From Dipteronia dyeriana (taxonomy: Eukaryota > Streptophyta > Magnoliopsida > Sapindales > Sapindaceae), in NCBI GenBank assembly GCA_032871835.1, contig CM065303.1:56954597-57018596 (forward strand): a stretch of 64,000 nucleotides of DNA, written 5' to 3'. Each line of letters begins with the position of its first letter. Position 1 is the first letter of the stretch. The position numbers and the translations under genes are program-made. Below, in pieces: positions 1 to 12,040 of this stretch. The notes under the pieces are model-generated. The model worked only from the letters and a program-made list of their open reading frames with translations, had not been told where the DNA came from and searched no databases.

Positions 1-2617
1 AGCTCTCCACTCCTTCATTTGAGTCCTAAAAGATTTCAAGGACCGATCTATATGATTTTTGATGGACAGCTCCTAGTTGGCTCAGGCTTTCTCAGTTGCC
101 CGATTCTTAACCTTGAAGAACTCGCCAACTGAAACCAACCCACGCTGAAACTCCCGAAAGAGAAGGGCATAGTAGGAAAGGGATCTCTTAAAATGATCTA
201 CCCCTTGCACTTCGAGTTTCAGCCTGGCCTCCTTGGATAAGGACTCGACCGTTAGAGCCTGGCGTTCCAAGTCTTCGATTTTCTGCTCATACACCGACTT
301 AGACTGCTCTGCTTCTTGTTCGGCTTTAAGCATTGATTCTTGGGCAGAAGACAACAAATTTTGAAGTGAAGTTGCCTTCTCCTCTACCAAAGAAGCTTTC
401 TCCTCGGCCTCAACTTGCTTCGCCAAACAATGGTTGAAGAACACTTGAGCAGAGCCCACCTCTTTTTTATAAGCCGCTTTAACTCGAGCACTGCTATCCT
501 CACTTTCTTTTGGCTGAGCCTCGAGACGCATTATTCTATCAGTTTGATGTTGCTGCGTCTGAACCAGCTCAGCAAACTCAGCCACCATCTACAAAGAAGT
601 TTAATTAAAAATCTAGCAATCAAAACAAGAAAAATAATTGAAGTTAAGGATAACTTACATAAGATGCACTGTTAAAAACATTCTGAAGATGGTTTGTCAG
701 GGAGGCATCCCGAAAACAACTCCAGCGGTCTTCCCAGATGAAAGTCAGATCGGATGACATCTCCCGCAACATATCCTGGGGAGAAAGATATGAAAGAACC
801 CCCGAGGGTTCAGCCCCTTGATCTTCAACCTCATGGGGAGGGGAACACCTGTTTGGCTCTGAAGTCTCCACATCCGCCGATGCTCCCACATCAACGCTAT
901 AGGGAATATCAGCCACAGTATCTTCATCACTGGAGTCGATGAATGAGACCATCCGAGGGACCTTGAGAGGGTGAGTTGGAGAGTTGACTGCCTTCCGCTT
1001 CTCAACCCGAGAACAGTAGAAGCTGAGATCAGCTGCGGGATCTTCCTGAGCATCATCCCGGAAAGATTCAAAAAATTTGGGACCTGAAGGTACTTATCTC
1101 GGGAAGGTATCACCTCCATCACCGGCGTCTGACCGCACAGCAGGTCCTTCACCAAGACCCTCACTCTACCTCTCCCCATCATCAGGCAGTTGAGTATCTG
1201 TCGGGCCACTAGGACCACTAGTCTCCCCGATAGCCGGCTGAACAACGTCATCGGGGACATATTCGGGGACTTGCTCCCCGGCTACATCAGTTTCCTCATC
1301 AAACTCAGGTGGGGAAATACCATCATTGCTCTGACGAGAAGCTTATTTTTGGCTCGCCTGAATAATCAATTTCACTTGGCGAGCTTGGAGGTCGCAGACA
1401 ATGTCTGTATCGTACACTTAGAAAAAAAAGGACCGCGTCAAAATACGAAAAGAAAATAAACAATAAAAAAAAGAAGGCTATAAAGATCACTTACATCGCC
1501 TGCGGTAATCCAAAATTTGGCTGAGGAAGTCGAGCTCTATCATCTTCGCCTCGTTGAAAAGGTAAGACCTGCTCCTCTTCTCCAGCGTGTGAACTGCTGC
1601 CCGAGCAAGTCTGGTCAGCTCAGCGTCACTAAATTTAAGCTTCTTCTTGTTCCAAACCTCAGGAGAATAGAAAAAGCGAGGAACTTTCAGCACCCTCTGA
1701 GTTTCCCCAACCGAGAGGGTGACTTCAAGACCCAGATTTTCTCCAGCGAAAAACCAATTGTTCTTCTAGAACTTGTTGGATGAAAGGAATCCCCATACAA
1801 ACCCTCTATTTTTAGGGTCATCAGAGGTGTCGACGTCCCGATTCACCTTTGTCCCCTCAGGGACCTAGCAGTCGGGCGGATTAGACATGAGGAAGTATGA
1901 CTCTGTCTTGCCAGACAGCCTCAGCGTGAAGAAATGCCTGATCTCACTCCGGGATGGTGGCGACAAATTCATCCGGTTGTACATGTACCATATGCACATC
2001 AGGATCTTGTAACTGTTCGGAGCCAGTTGAGCCGGGGTGATCTCTACTTCAGCCAAAAACCAGGCAATGAACGGCTGAAGAGGAAGTGTGACACCGTAGT
2101 AGAGCATGGATCCATAAATGACCACCATGTTTGGGGGAGGAATCCACGCGGCTCTATCACCAGCTGGAACCAGAATAACCGAGTCATCCAAATCGAATCG
2201 GGCACGGTACTTCTCGATCTCATCTGCCCCGACCACATTCGGCTTGGTATCAACCCCACTCGGGCGATCAGCAGAGAAAGTGAGACGAGATACTCTGAAC
2301 GCCTCTTCAATGTCGTTCTCGATAACAGTCTGCTCCTTGATCCGAACGCCGCTCGAGCCATGCTTATAGACTTCACTTCTGCTTTGATATTTTCCCATCC
2401 TTCGTAGAGGTACCATGTGATTAGAAACATCATATTCAGAACTAGATGAAGAATTGGATACAGAAAATTGGATGTCAAGGTGAAACCCATAAATATCAGC
2501 TTCTAAAAATGGCGGTTCATCAGTGGGGATTTCCCCTAACAATCTTCGAACGCAGGAAACCAGCTGGAAATCCCCAGGATCGAGCGCTTCGAAAGCGATA
2601 GTAAAAAATCGTTGCAA
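1..2617 (-). pseudogene. Decayed gypsy-type transposon ORF (PF04195-like N-terminus, coiled-coil C-terminus)
   Basis: The reading direction is right to left. The first exon (2617 down to about 1493) begins with an acidic N-terminus followed by a segment of the plant 'putative gypsy type transposon' family: proline-rich plug, then an 'L..QLAPNSYKILM' stretch, then a 'FF.LRLSGK' stretch. The frame runs on past two in-frame TAG codons (1865-1867 and 1766-1768) into a continuation with 'NWFFAGENLG' and 'RFFYSPEVWNKK', so both stops are likely substitutions. A donor GTAAGT follows near 1493. A middle exon (about 1405 to 656) is acidic and ends at another GTAAGT. The last exon starts after TTTGTAG at 588 and is a long coiled coil of Glu/Lys/Ala heptads. 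Two further stops (near 80 and 70) interrupt a coiled coil that runs out of the window. Such genes accompany gypsy-related elements. No protease, RT or integrase is visible here. Splice sites survive better than the frame. Confidence 0.7.
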
Positions 2618-4050
2618 GAGGACGGATTCGTTAACACTAACCTTGAAATGAAGAAATCTAGAAATCTGAAAATCTTCTACGGAAAAATGGCGATTTGCTA
2701 CGAAGAAATAGTGCTGGCAAAGAATTTTCTGGTTTTCAAGTTCTTTAGAATGAACAAACGCAACCCTTCAGTGAAGAATTTAAAGGGGTGATAGCACGAA
2801 ACCCTAGGGTCTCAAGGCGGGAAAAATCTATGAAATTATTTGATGACTTAGGCGGCGCACGAGGAGACACGAAGGTCGTTTCTAATAAATAGAATCAAAA
2901 AAACGAAGCGGTATAGGACACGTGTCAAGAAGAGAACAGGTTTTCGCCTTCAGAATTTCAAAACGTCGCCATCATTGAAGATCCCTTGTGAGGGGGCAAA
3001 TCGGATTTACAGGGTCACCATTAAAACACGCCATTATGATAAGACATTTATTGGCACATAAATAAAATTGAATTGATTAAAATACTTTTGCCCGAAACGA
3101 AATTCTATTCGGAAAAAATATTTTAAGGGGGTATTGTCGTATGTAAATTTTATCAGATATACACATCATTAACAAAGAGGATAAATTTGTCAGGTGGACG
3201 TCTAAATAGGCATCCTGCAAGGCATCACCAAAGAAGATAAGCCTGAATAAGCAAGTATTGAACAAGACCTGCTCGGGGTCAGTTAAACATACTCGGGGCT
3301 AATTGATGACATTGTCTACTCGGGATCAGATGATGTCACTCGGGACCAGCTGATATCGTTTTCTACTCGAAACAAACGTGAAAAAAAATTGAATAAAGAG
3401 CCCAGCGCGTAGCTCACACGAATCAAGTCATTAAAATACACGAAGATATCCCTATCAAATAGGAATTTCAAGAAGAACAGAATTATCAAGCAGGAAGGGT
3501 TCTTAATCAAGCAACAATTTTATTTCTTCAAAAAGACTATAATCTCATAAGGAAATAAGTCCTAATTGGATTACATTAATAGAGTTCCATTCGATCTCAA
3601 TACAAGTCTCCGAAACAGAAAAGAAGACAAACTACTTCGAGCAAGCAAACAATCGTAATTAAATACAAAGATCTTTTATTACTTGTACAAAGAAGATTAG
3701 AGTTCTATAAACATATAAATAAACTCATAATCTCATCACACAAAGATATACACCAATAATAGAAAAATACAGAGAGAAGTAAGAGAGATCGAGAATTGTA
3801 TTTATATTATTTCATAGTGGATTTTGGCTTGGTTGGTCATTCAACCACCCGTGGACGTTTTTCCGGTCATCGGAGTTTTAACATGTAAAAAACTTACATC
3901 CGATTAATTTCTCCTTCTCTTTCTCTTTCTCTTTCTCTTTCTCTTTCTCTTTCTCTTTGAAATCAAAGCTAAAATCCAATCATTGTTGGCTTTTCTCATA
4001 CATCTAGAAATCGACGTCAACAATTTTTTTTTGTGCTTGATAGAATGATC
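2618..4050. other. Flank of the gypsy-type ORF, no gene seen
   Basis: No coding sequence is recognised. On the minus strand this is the 5' side of the 1-2617 ORF and may include its leader or a worn LTR, but no TG...CA pair or primer binding site could be fixed. A hexanucleotide repeat lies near the right end and is listed separately. Confidence 0.4.
3915..3958. repeat. (CTTTCT)n microsatellite
   Basis: About seven uninterrupted copies of a pyrimidine hexamer are visible directly in the sequence. Confidence 0.95.
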
Positions 4051-4053
4051 TTA

Positions 4054-4376
4054 ATTGTGGATTCTTCAGATGGTATGACCATTCTATCTGTGCAAGGTCT
4101 AATAAGATTTTTCCTAGATTGCTTAGAAGAATAAAGGAGCTCGAGATAAGATTGGCGGAAGACAATCATTTTGAAGGCACTGATACGAGATATACTACTG
4201 CAGTGAGTAAAGATGAAGAATGTAGGTCTGCATCAGAAATGAAAATAAACCATGAAAATGACCATAGAATAATAAATTGGTTTGGTGTTTTGATCTTAGC
4301 AATAAGGATTTTTTTTGTTGGCAAAAATTGTGAAAAATTTGTAACTCTTTCACAAGTGTATATTGGTCTAACAATG
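4054..4376 (+). pseudogene. GRF-type zinc finger protein fragment
   Basis: In frame from 4054 the translation reads NCGFFRWYDHSICARSNKIF and continues into an Arg/Lys/Glu-rich coiled coil (RRIKELE). This is the second half of a plant zf-GRF domain with its usual following helix. The remainder (to 4376) contains a hydrophobic stretch, 'WFGVLILAIRIFFVG', matching the C-terminal membrane segment common in small plant GRF proteins. The N-terminal half of the finger (the first Cys pair and the 'NPGRRF' part) is absent upstream or lies across an unseen intron, so this is a fragment. GRF fingers bind single-stranded nucleic acid in other proteins. Any role here is unknown. It stands head-to-tail against the MULE transposase relic to its right, and small GRF ORFs are often found in or beside MULEs. 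Confidence 0.65.
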
Positions 4377-4877
4377 TAACAAATTGTTGTAGTTGTATGT
4401 TCAAGTAATGAAAGATCTTTTTCCTGATGCTATTGTGAATTTTGTGTTTCAAAAGCTTTAATGCACCTAGAAGTAAACCACATTACAGTACCAAATGCAT
4501 CGAGTATAATAAAGCATCAAAAATATTTTCTCAGACAATTTAGCAAACACATTGACATTAAACACATCAAAAAGTTACAATAAACATGTATGAAATAGGA
4601 TTTTTTTTTTCTAGTATAACATCCCTTAACATAACAAAGTTCCATACTTATTCAAAATAAAATACCAGAAAACTACAAAACCAAGCATTCATAACAAAAA
4701 TACCAAATTATCACAACATAGAAAACCCAAGGAGAAAAACATAAACCCTCAATGTAAGCATTGGTTTGTTTCATTTTCCTCTAGGGATTGCATGTTGTTG
4801 GTGCAGTTGCAGTTTGAGTGGTGTCTTTATTCCTTGCAACTGGTTCAGAGCCAGCACTCTTGTCACAAGTACTTCAG

Positions 4878-7335
4878 TTGTGCCCTTCTTTCTTACAATT
4901 GATGCACCTAACCATAATGTAATTCCTTCTCAACTTGGTTATCCCTCATATTCTGACCTTATTGGATTGTGAATTCTTTGCATTCTTTGTCTTGCCCCTC
5001 TGTTTTTCAAATTTTGGACATTGAAGAGGAATATCATTGGTTTTTGGCCATATGCTTGGCCCATTGATTCCATTTATAACTAGAGTATATGTCTTTAAAA
5101 ACTATTCCTTATTGTACTTGTTGTCTATGAATTGAATAGGGTCATGGTTGAAACTCATCAAGATAGTCATTCCATGCATACAAGGAATACCAATTAGCTG
5201 CCATTTGTTATAGGCACAAGTCTTCTTCTAGATTTCAACCACAAATTGCTCGTCTCTAGAACCTTTGACATGAAACTCGTAGTTTCCACTGTATTCAGCC
5301 TGACAATTGCTATTCTCCATCCTAGCCTCCTCTACAAACATAAACACTTTTTGGACCTATTTGATGATTTCATTTCTCCATTTCTGCTCTCTTCCTCACC
5401 AACATTTTCATCAAATGGTTCATTATCATCTCCATAAGAGTGATCACTGGCTTGTCACTAGCTTTTAATATTGTTGCATTGTAGGATTCACACATGCTAT
5501 TGCATAACATGTCACAAAGGGTTGTGCCTTTGAAGAATACCCTTGACCAGTGCTTGGGATCTTTATCAGCTAACCATTGATATGCAGTTTCACTCTCACT
5601 CCTCATCATTTCCATCATTTGTGTAAATCTGTCAAATGAAATAAGTTAAACATTACTGTAGAAGAACAATTAAACAATAACATTAAATATGGAATTAAAA
5701 AGATTACCCTTGTTCTGTTCTAGACTTTACAACACCCCACACGATCTTTTCCATCGGTAGGCCTTTATGTTCGACTTTAAAGTTGTTGTATAAATGTTTC
5801 ACACAAAACCTATGCTCAGAATTTGGAAACAGGTCCTCAATAACATCTATTAAGCCTTTTTGTGTATCAGTGATTCATATAATCTCATAAGAGTTGTTGA
5901 GTTCCAAATCAGCTACCAATAGCTCTAAAACCCAAAACCATGTTCCTTACACTCAGACTCCACCAAGGCATAAGCCATTGGGTACATTTAGTTGTTTGGA
6001 TCAACCCTAATGTCTATAAGAAGTTAGCAAGAATGGTATCCTTTGATGAAACAGCCATCCAACCCTAAAATGGGCATACATCAAACTTTATGTCCCTCCT
6101 TCAAAGTTGTCATGCAAAAATAAAGCCTCTAAAACCTAGGATTTTCACTAGCAGCTCCCTTAGAACTTTTAATAATAACTGAACTGCTAAAGTTTGGAGT
6201 ATTACTCCTTAACAGACCCCGAGATCATCTCTCTTGTAACATTTCTAGCATGATAAAACTGCCATATGGAAGCATCCATATCGGTGTCTCTCCTTAATTG
6301 CTGAGACAATACAGTAAAGTTCTAACATGGGTTTGCCTCCATTGACCTACATATTTCTCAACTATTAATTTTGAATTAATAAACTTATTCTGAAAACACA
6401 AAGCATAAGTGTGTTCTTCCAGTAAAACTTTATCTTGAAAGTTTTTTTATCATCTAACCAATATGCAAATACAAATCATTTGCAACCTTCAACCTTACAA
6501 ACTGCCATAACCCTGTTGGCATCATTTTTCTGACACTTAACTGCCCTCTTATATGTCACAGTATGTGTCTTGATGGCCTTTCTAAACACATCAGCATTAC
6601 CAAACTCTATACCCAGCTTTAAACTTGGATATTGCATGGCAATATTTGGATTGACTTCATGGTACCTTGTGTTGATGAACTTCCTCGATTGTCCTCATTG
6701 ACCATCATCACCCTTAGATTCGTCCAAGCTCTTCAAATCATCTGATCGCTCATCAATATCATATCTCGATCCATATTCTGCACGCAGAACATCTTGAAAT
6801 TGTAAACTATCTCAATCCTTATTAGGATCTACACATGTATCAACTATTATGTCTTTTAAGTCTTGATCATAATCTGACTCCACTATTCCCTCACCAGATT
6901 TTACCTCTTGTGCTACTTGTTTACGCTTTATTTTCCTCTAACAGTTAGCTCTCTCAGTATCTTCTCCAATTAATTCCTCATAACCCTCTTCATTAACCCT
7001 ATTGGCTTATAACCAACAAAATTAGACCTATCACCAACCATATCAAACCCATTATCCTTAGCAGCAGCTAGTGGCCCATTGTGATCAATTTGTGCCCCAT
7101 CTTTGACGTTCAAATCATATAAATCATTCACATTAGCTTGATCCTCATTGTGATCATCATCAGGGTAAACTCCAGACTCTGGTTTTTTAGATGGAGTCAA
7201 TTCATCTCCTCCGATTGTTTGCAATGGTCCTATACTATAAAGATATAAATCTACCACCCTATTCTCAGGAATCTTATCCCCAAAGCACAATAAATCCTGA
7301 TCATGCACTATGTTAAAAGGCTTTCCAAACCCCAA
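4878..7335 (-). pseudogene. mudrA-type MULE transposase relic
   Basis: Read right to left, the family landmarks come in the expected order but in broken frames. An N-terminal PB1-like segment lies at 7335-6970 (with 'VDLYLYSIGPLQ'). A MuDR DNA-binding segment lies near 6630-6480 ('FRKAIKTHTVTYKRAVKC', then an in-frame stop). DDE-core pieces lie near 6080-5740 ('LDGCFIKG', 'NPMAYALVESECKEH'-like and 'NSEHRFCVKHLYNNF'-like text). The conserved post-core segment with 'MCESYNATILKASDKPV' lies at 5618-5370. A SWIM zinc finger lies near 5220-5150 ('CAYNKWQLIGIPCMHGM'). A CCHC knuckle near 4910-4878 is broken by a stop after 'CINCKKEGHN'. In an active element the enzyme would cut and paste the MULE. 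Numerous stops and frameshifts make this copy inactive. Confidence 0.85.
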
Positions 7336-8771
7336 CGGCTCAATCTAATATCTAATTGGTAGTTTATAACCCAGGCTCACAGCAATATCATCCAAGTCAA
7401 GTAAGGAAGGTTCATCTATACTTACATAGTCGAAGAAACTAATTTTTACACCACTATACTTTCTTGTTTGTCCATCAAACCTTCCAACATGATGCACCTA
7501 AATGTGAAGAATTTCTCTATGTCATCAAGATTTGCAAAGGAAATCAAGGTCATAGATTAAAATTAATCACAGTAATAGAATCCAAGTCCATCTTAGGAAC
7601 AATATTTATCAAAGTTGTAACTATCACTACTATTCTTGTAGCTTATAACAAGACATTGTAACCAGACACTAAATTTGGACACAAACTTTTGAAGAAATTA
7701 AAAATTCATGTTATCCACCAAACAAAAAGCAAGTGCGGTTTGGATACACACAATAAGTGGGTGTGATTTCAAGAATTTATTATGAATTCCTGTGGTCCCC
7801 TCCCTTTTGTAGTTTTATAAATGTTAAAGTATTTTCCTACCCACTTCTATAAATACCCCTAAAACACAAGCCACCTCAAGAAAAACAAAAGCACGGAATG
7901 AAAACCAACTGAACGTACCATATTGTGGTTGTTTATCTTCATTTGACCTTGCTTCAACCATTTCTCCACGAAAATTAGGATTCACGCTTGACCTTGCTTC
8001 AACCATTTCAACCTTGAATCTACACTTCACGCTCGATCGAACCAACCTTACTCTTAATCGGGGCAATTTTCTAACCCTTAACCTTCAAATTTATCCCTAA
8101 ATCTGCAGAAAATCAAGAAACCCTAGATTTCTCTAACAATGCTATCAAAAGAAATTGGGACTTTTTTTTTAGATGAATGGAAAATGATTCAAAATTTGCA
8201 ATAAGCCCCTCATATGTAACCGTGAAATGACTCAAATGTCCATAGGGCTTCACACGTGAAAATCACGTGACGAGCAAAAGTGACAGAAAAAGGGTTCCGT
8301 CCTCATTCCGTCACTTGATACCAATTATAGAGAGTTCAGGGGTTTACTTGTAAAAAAAAAAGGTGGCACATTGTAAATTTGTAAAGAATTCATGGGACAA
8401 TGGTGCTACTGTGCTAGTAGCCCATAAAAGAAACAGTTGCTATAATTAATAGTCAAACCGACTCTTTTTATATAGCTAATAGATATATTATTCAATCTTG
8501 CTTTATACTTTTTTTTAAGGTCTTTTAAGCTTTAAGGATTTAAACTATATAATTCCTTGTAAGTTGAGTGATTGTGTACATCTATTACGTAATTGTGATG
8601 GGGTTTGGATGTTATTTTATTCATAAAAATGGAAAAAAAGAAAGAAAAAAAAAACCTTATTATGAGGATGCCTCTCCCATGTATTGATCTTTGGCAAGAC
8701 TTTTGATCTCAATGACTATTTCAAACATAGTTAAAAAGTTTTAGTTTATGCCTCGGTCACTTTTTATTGTC

Positions 8772-8945
8772 ATATATATATATATATATCAGTATTTTAT
8801 ATATAGACCATTGATTATGTAGAAACTTTGATAAGTATATACGCTTTAAGTCAAAATATATAAATTTAATGGTCTCCATCTAATACACTGACAAATTTAT
8901 ATCGATACACACTAACTTAAAATTTATATATATATATATTATATA
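8772..8945. mobile_element. MITE inserted in a (TA)n tract, copy A
   Basis: A roughly 140-bp core bounded on both sides by TA microsatellite. The core shares long runs with copy C at 58634-58840, including 'GTAGAAACTTTGA.AAGTA', 'TAAATTTAATGGTC' and 'CACTAACTT', in the same orientation. Both copies being framed by TA repeats recalls the rice Micron family, which inserts into TA microsatellites. Confidence 0.6.
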
Positions 8946-9281
8946 CAGTACCTAAGCATTTCTTACGCGGTATAGGTTTAATGCCACGATTTGTTTACCA
9001 CCAATAATCTTTGACATTAACAAAAGGGTAACATATAAGAGCGAGACACTTTCATATAACATCGATTCGAAATTAAAATTATATTAAATAAAAAAAAAGA
9101 TAATGAAGGATGATAGAAATAACTTGATTACTTGAAGACCTAAATTACGGCAGTTTAACTGGAGACTTTGTCTTTAAAGTAAAAGTTAGCTTGAATTGGT
9201 CACCATCATATCTAGTGGTGTGTTTAATGAATATGTTCATTTTTTAATAGAACTAATTAAAAACCAATAAAGTTTGATTTA

Positions 9282-9496
9282 TGTAAATATGAATCGATCC
9301 AATATAATTTATAAATATCAATATATCAAAAATTAATTGAATTGGATCGGTTCGGGTCTGGTCCTATTTGACTAAATTCATAGACTTTAATTAGTACATA
9401 AATTTTCAAATTTTAATCCTTTTGGATTTTCGACCAAATTAAATTATAGGTTTGAACAAATTGAAAATACTAGTTAAAAATATCTTCAATAAAAAA

Positions 9497-9540
<44 letters not shown>

Positions 9541-9795
9541 GAGACACTTTCATAGTTTTATAATTTTATCGAATGTTGAATATTAAACTAGGTTGTTTTT
9601 ATATATAAGTTGAATCTCGGTTCGGTTTTCCGGTTTGGGATAGCGGGATAACGAACCGAGAAAAAATCAATCTAATCGGTTTTCATAAAAATGAACCAAA
9701 CTGAACCGGTAAATATAAAAAATCATAACAAAACTGATTGGATCGGTTTGGTTTGATTTGATTTGGTTTGGTCATTGGTTGTTTGGCCACCCATA
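9282..9795. mobile_element. CGGTTCGGTTT-repeat element (hAT-like), worn copy
   Basis: Contains clustered GGTTCGGTTTTC, AAACTGAACCGG and GGTTTGGTTTG motifs in both orientations and ends in 'GGCCACCCATAA', resembling the TACCCACCCCTA end of the better copies at 18160, 32655 and 40242. The left end could not be fixed. Confidence 0.45.
9502..9535. repeat. (AT)n microsatellite
   Basis: About 17 uninterrupted AT dinucleotides. Confidence 0.97.
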
Positions 9796-11171
9796 ATCAT
9801 ATCATATGTTAAAATAGTAACATTTAATAGAATAGTTTTAGAGTCACGGTCCACACGAACCATGTATTACTTACATTATTATATGTTTTGGTCATATACA
9901 AAAAGTTAGATAATCCTTTGAATTGTTTCCTTTGTACGTGTATTTCCTTGTCTCATGTCATGATATACGACAAACACTAAACCCGTGGAATTGAACTATT
10001 AAGTAAATTGTATATGACAATCTTATACATATTTTTATTAAACTTTATAAATTATTAAAATTAATTTTATAAGATAAAATTTGTTTTTTTATAAAGTCAG
10101 AGTAGCTACCCGCCTACCCTCGTAATTAAATAATGAGAAAACCTCCCACATGTAGTACATGAGTTTGACCCGGACATCAAATCAATTTAGGGAGAGCAGC
10201 TGCCCTGCATAATGATGTATTCAAGTTTTTCTGAGCCTGGGAGATAAATAAGATAATTACACCCACAAATGAGGAGAATACCTCCCACACTTTACATGGT
10301 AAAACGAGATGTATGGTAAAGTGAGATATACCCTCATTAGTCATTAATACCTACTTGTTATAAGTAGGACGAGACTGAATTCTTATTAAGGGGAAAATTT
10401 TGAATGGCATACCTAATTATTTTATTGATAACTAAAATATTGGTACGTAATTATGTATCGATTTTTTTCAATTGTAAATATATATATATATAGTAAGAGA
10501 GGTAAAAAATAAATAAAAAATTACTAAAAAACTAATATATAATTACGTGTCAACTTTACAGTGATCGAATACACCATTCAACTGTACATTCGGTATACTA
10601 AGGATCTTCTCCTTAATAGAAGGGAAAGACGTACACAACTAATTGTACATTCATATGCAAGATTGTTACAAGAGGAAATAATAATAATAATCTTAATTCT
10701 ATTTAAACCAAGCAAATAAACATAGCCTTTTCTTTCTTTTACTCTCAAAACATCTTCATAGTCATCTCACTTTCCCCTCTTTATTTTTCCCTATATTATC
10801 TCCTACTTTAAAGTCTTAACATTTCTCTTTCTCAGATCTTAGCAAAGCCATATATCAACTCCATTCTTCTATCCGCTGTTTCAATTTCTTGATTGATTTT
10901 TTATTTGTCATGAATTTGGATCGAGATGGTGGATAAAATTTGGGTCGGCAAAGTAAGGGAAAAGGAAAGGATCATTGTTGGAATTTTGGATTTGTAATTG
11001 CTTGAGAAAATGAATAAATGATGTAAGTGTATATATATATGTAATCGTTAAAGTGAAAAATGGATAGAAGTCATGTTTTGCTAAAGACAAGTGACAACAT
11101 ATCTAAACATTCCAAAAAGGCCTTAATTATTTTAGCTATTTGGGCTTGCCGGCTCAAACCACTCTACTTAG
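9796..11171. other. AT-rich intergenic DNA, no gene seen
   Basis: No family resemblance was found in any frame. Only short TA runs are visible (near 10480 and 11031). Confidence 0.5.
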
Positions 11172-11517
11172 ATTAGGGAGAAAATCTTGTGGGACGGACC
11201 CAATGAAATTATGACACATAGTATAAAACTTTATAATTGTGATTTACATTTTTTTTTTTTGGGTTCAATTATATTATAACACGTGGGAAAGTTTAGCATG
11301 TAGAAATAGATCGAAAGAGTGGAGGTTGAGAGAGAAAGGATGAGATGGGGAAGAGATGATACCAGGTGGTGTCAGAAAGAGACAAAAGCTTTCCACGTGT
11401 CATGAATTATTGAACTATAAAAATATAAATCAAATTTACTAAGTTTTATATTATCTGTCATAATTTTATTGGTCCGTCCCAGACACATCACATATAAGAC
11501 GGGATATTCTCTAAATT
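11172..11517. mobile_element. MITE with about 60-bp imperfect terminal inverted repeats
   Basis: The left end (from 11172, with GGGACGGACC..ATGA and 'AAATTATGACA.ATA.TATAAAACTT') is the inverted match of the right end (to 11517, with GGTCCGTCCC and TCTGTCATAATTTTATTGG). The interior is non-coding. No clear target duplication was seen, so the superfamily is open. Confidence 0.65.
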
Positions 11518-12040
11518 ATGATAAGAGAGGGTCCACACGGTGACTTAGTCAACAAAACAATTTATTATAACACGATAACAAATGACGACGAAGGTTGATA
11601 CAACATAAAACAAACTGTGATCTAAAATTTGGCCCTGTTTATTTCGAGTCTTGGCCTTTAAAGTTAACGTTAGCGTAAATTGTTCACCATTTATATATGT
11701 TAAAATAATAACTTTCATACAACACAAAGTTTGTGTATTAATCTATGTTTGGTCAATAAAAAAGTTACATTATGTCCTTTGTCAGGGACTACGTGCCCTC
11801 ATGTTTTGATACGGCAACACTAATGTGGTGGAACGTGGAAGTGTCAACGCTGAGTGAATTTCAGAATCCAGAATCCAGAATCCAATTCGATCTAATCGTA
11901 TTCTCAAATCCAATTTATTTTAATTGGATCCAGTGAATCCTATTGGATTAGTATTACTACTTAAACCAGGCAAATTAACATAGCCAATTCCACACATCAT
12001 CTTGGTGCTCTCTCTCTCTTGCACAGAAATTTAACTAACG

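Larger units (their letters stand above)
4030..8440 (-). mobile_element. Degraded MULE (Mutator-like) transposon region
   Basis: The block contains a minus-strand mudrA-type transposase relic (4878-7335), a plus-strand GRF zinc-finger relic (4054-4376), and at 8170-8440 a terminal-style segment of short phrases about 'freely spaced' AT-rich DNA with the TGACGGAATGAGGACGGAA type sequence common near plant MULE promoters (read on the minus strand). The outer limits are estimates: terminal inverted repeats and a 9-bp target duplication could not be matched by eye. Confidence 0.55.
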
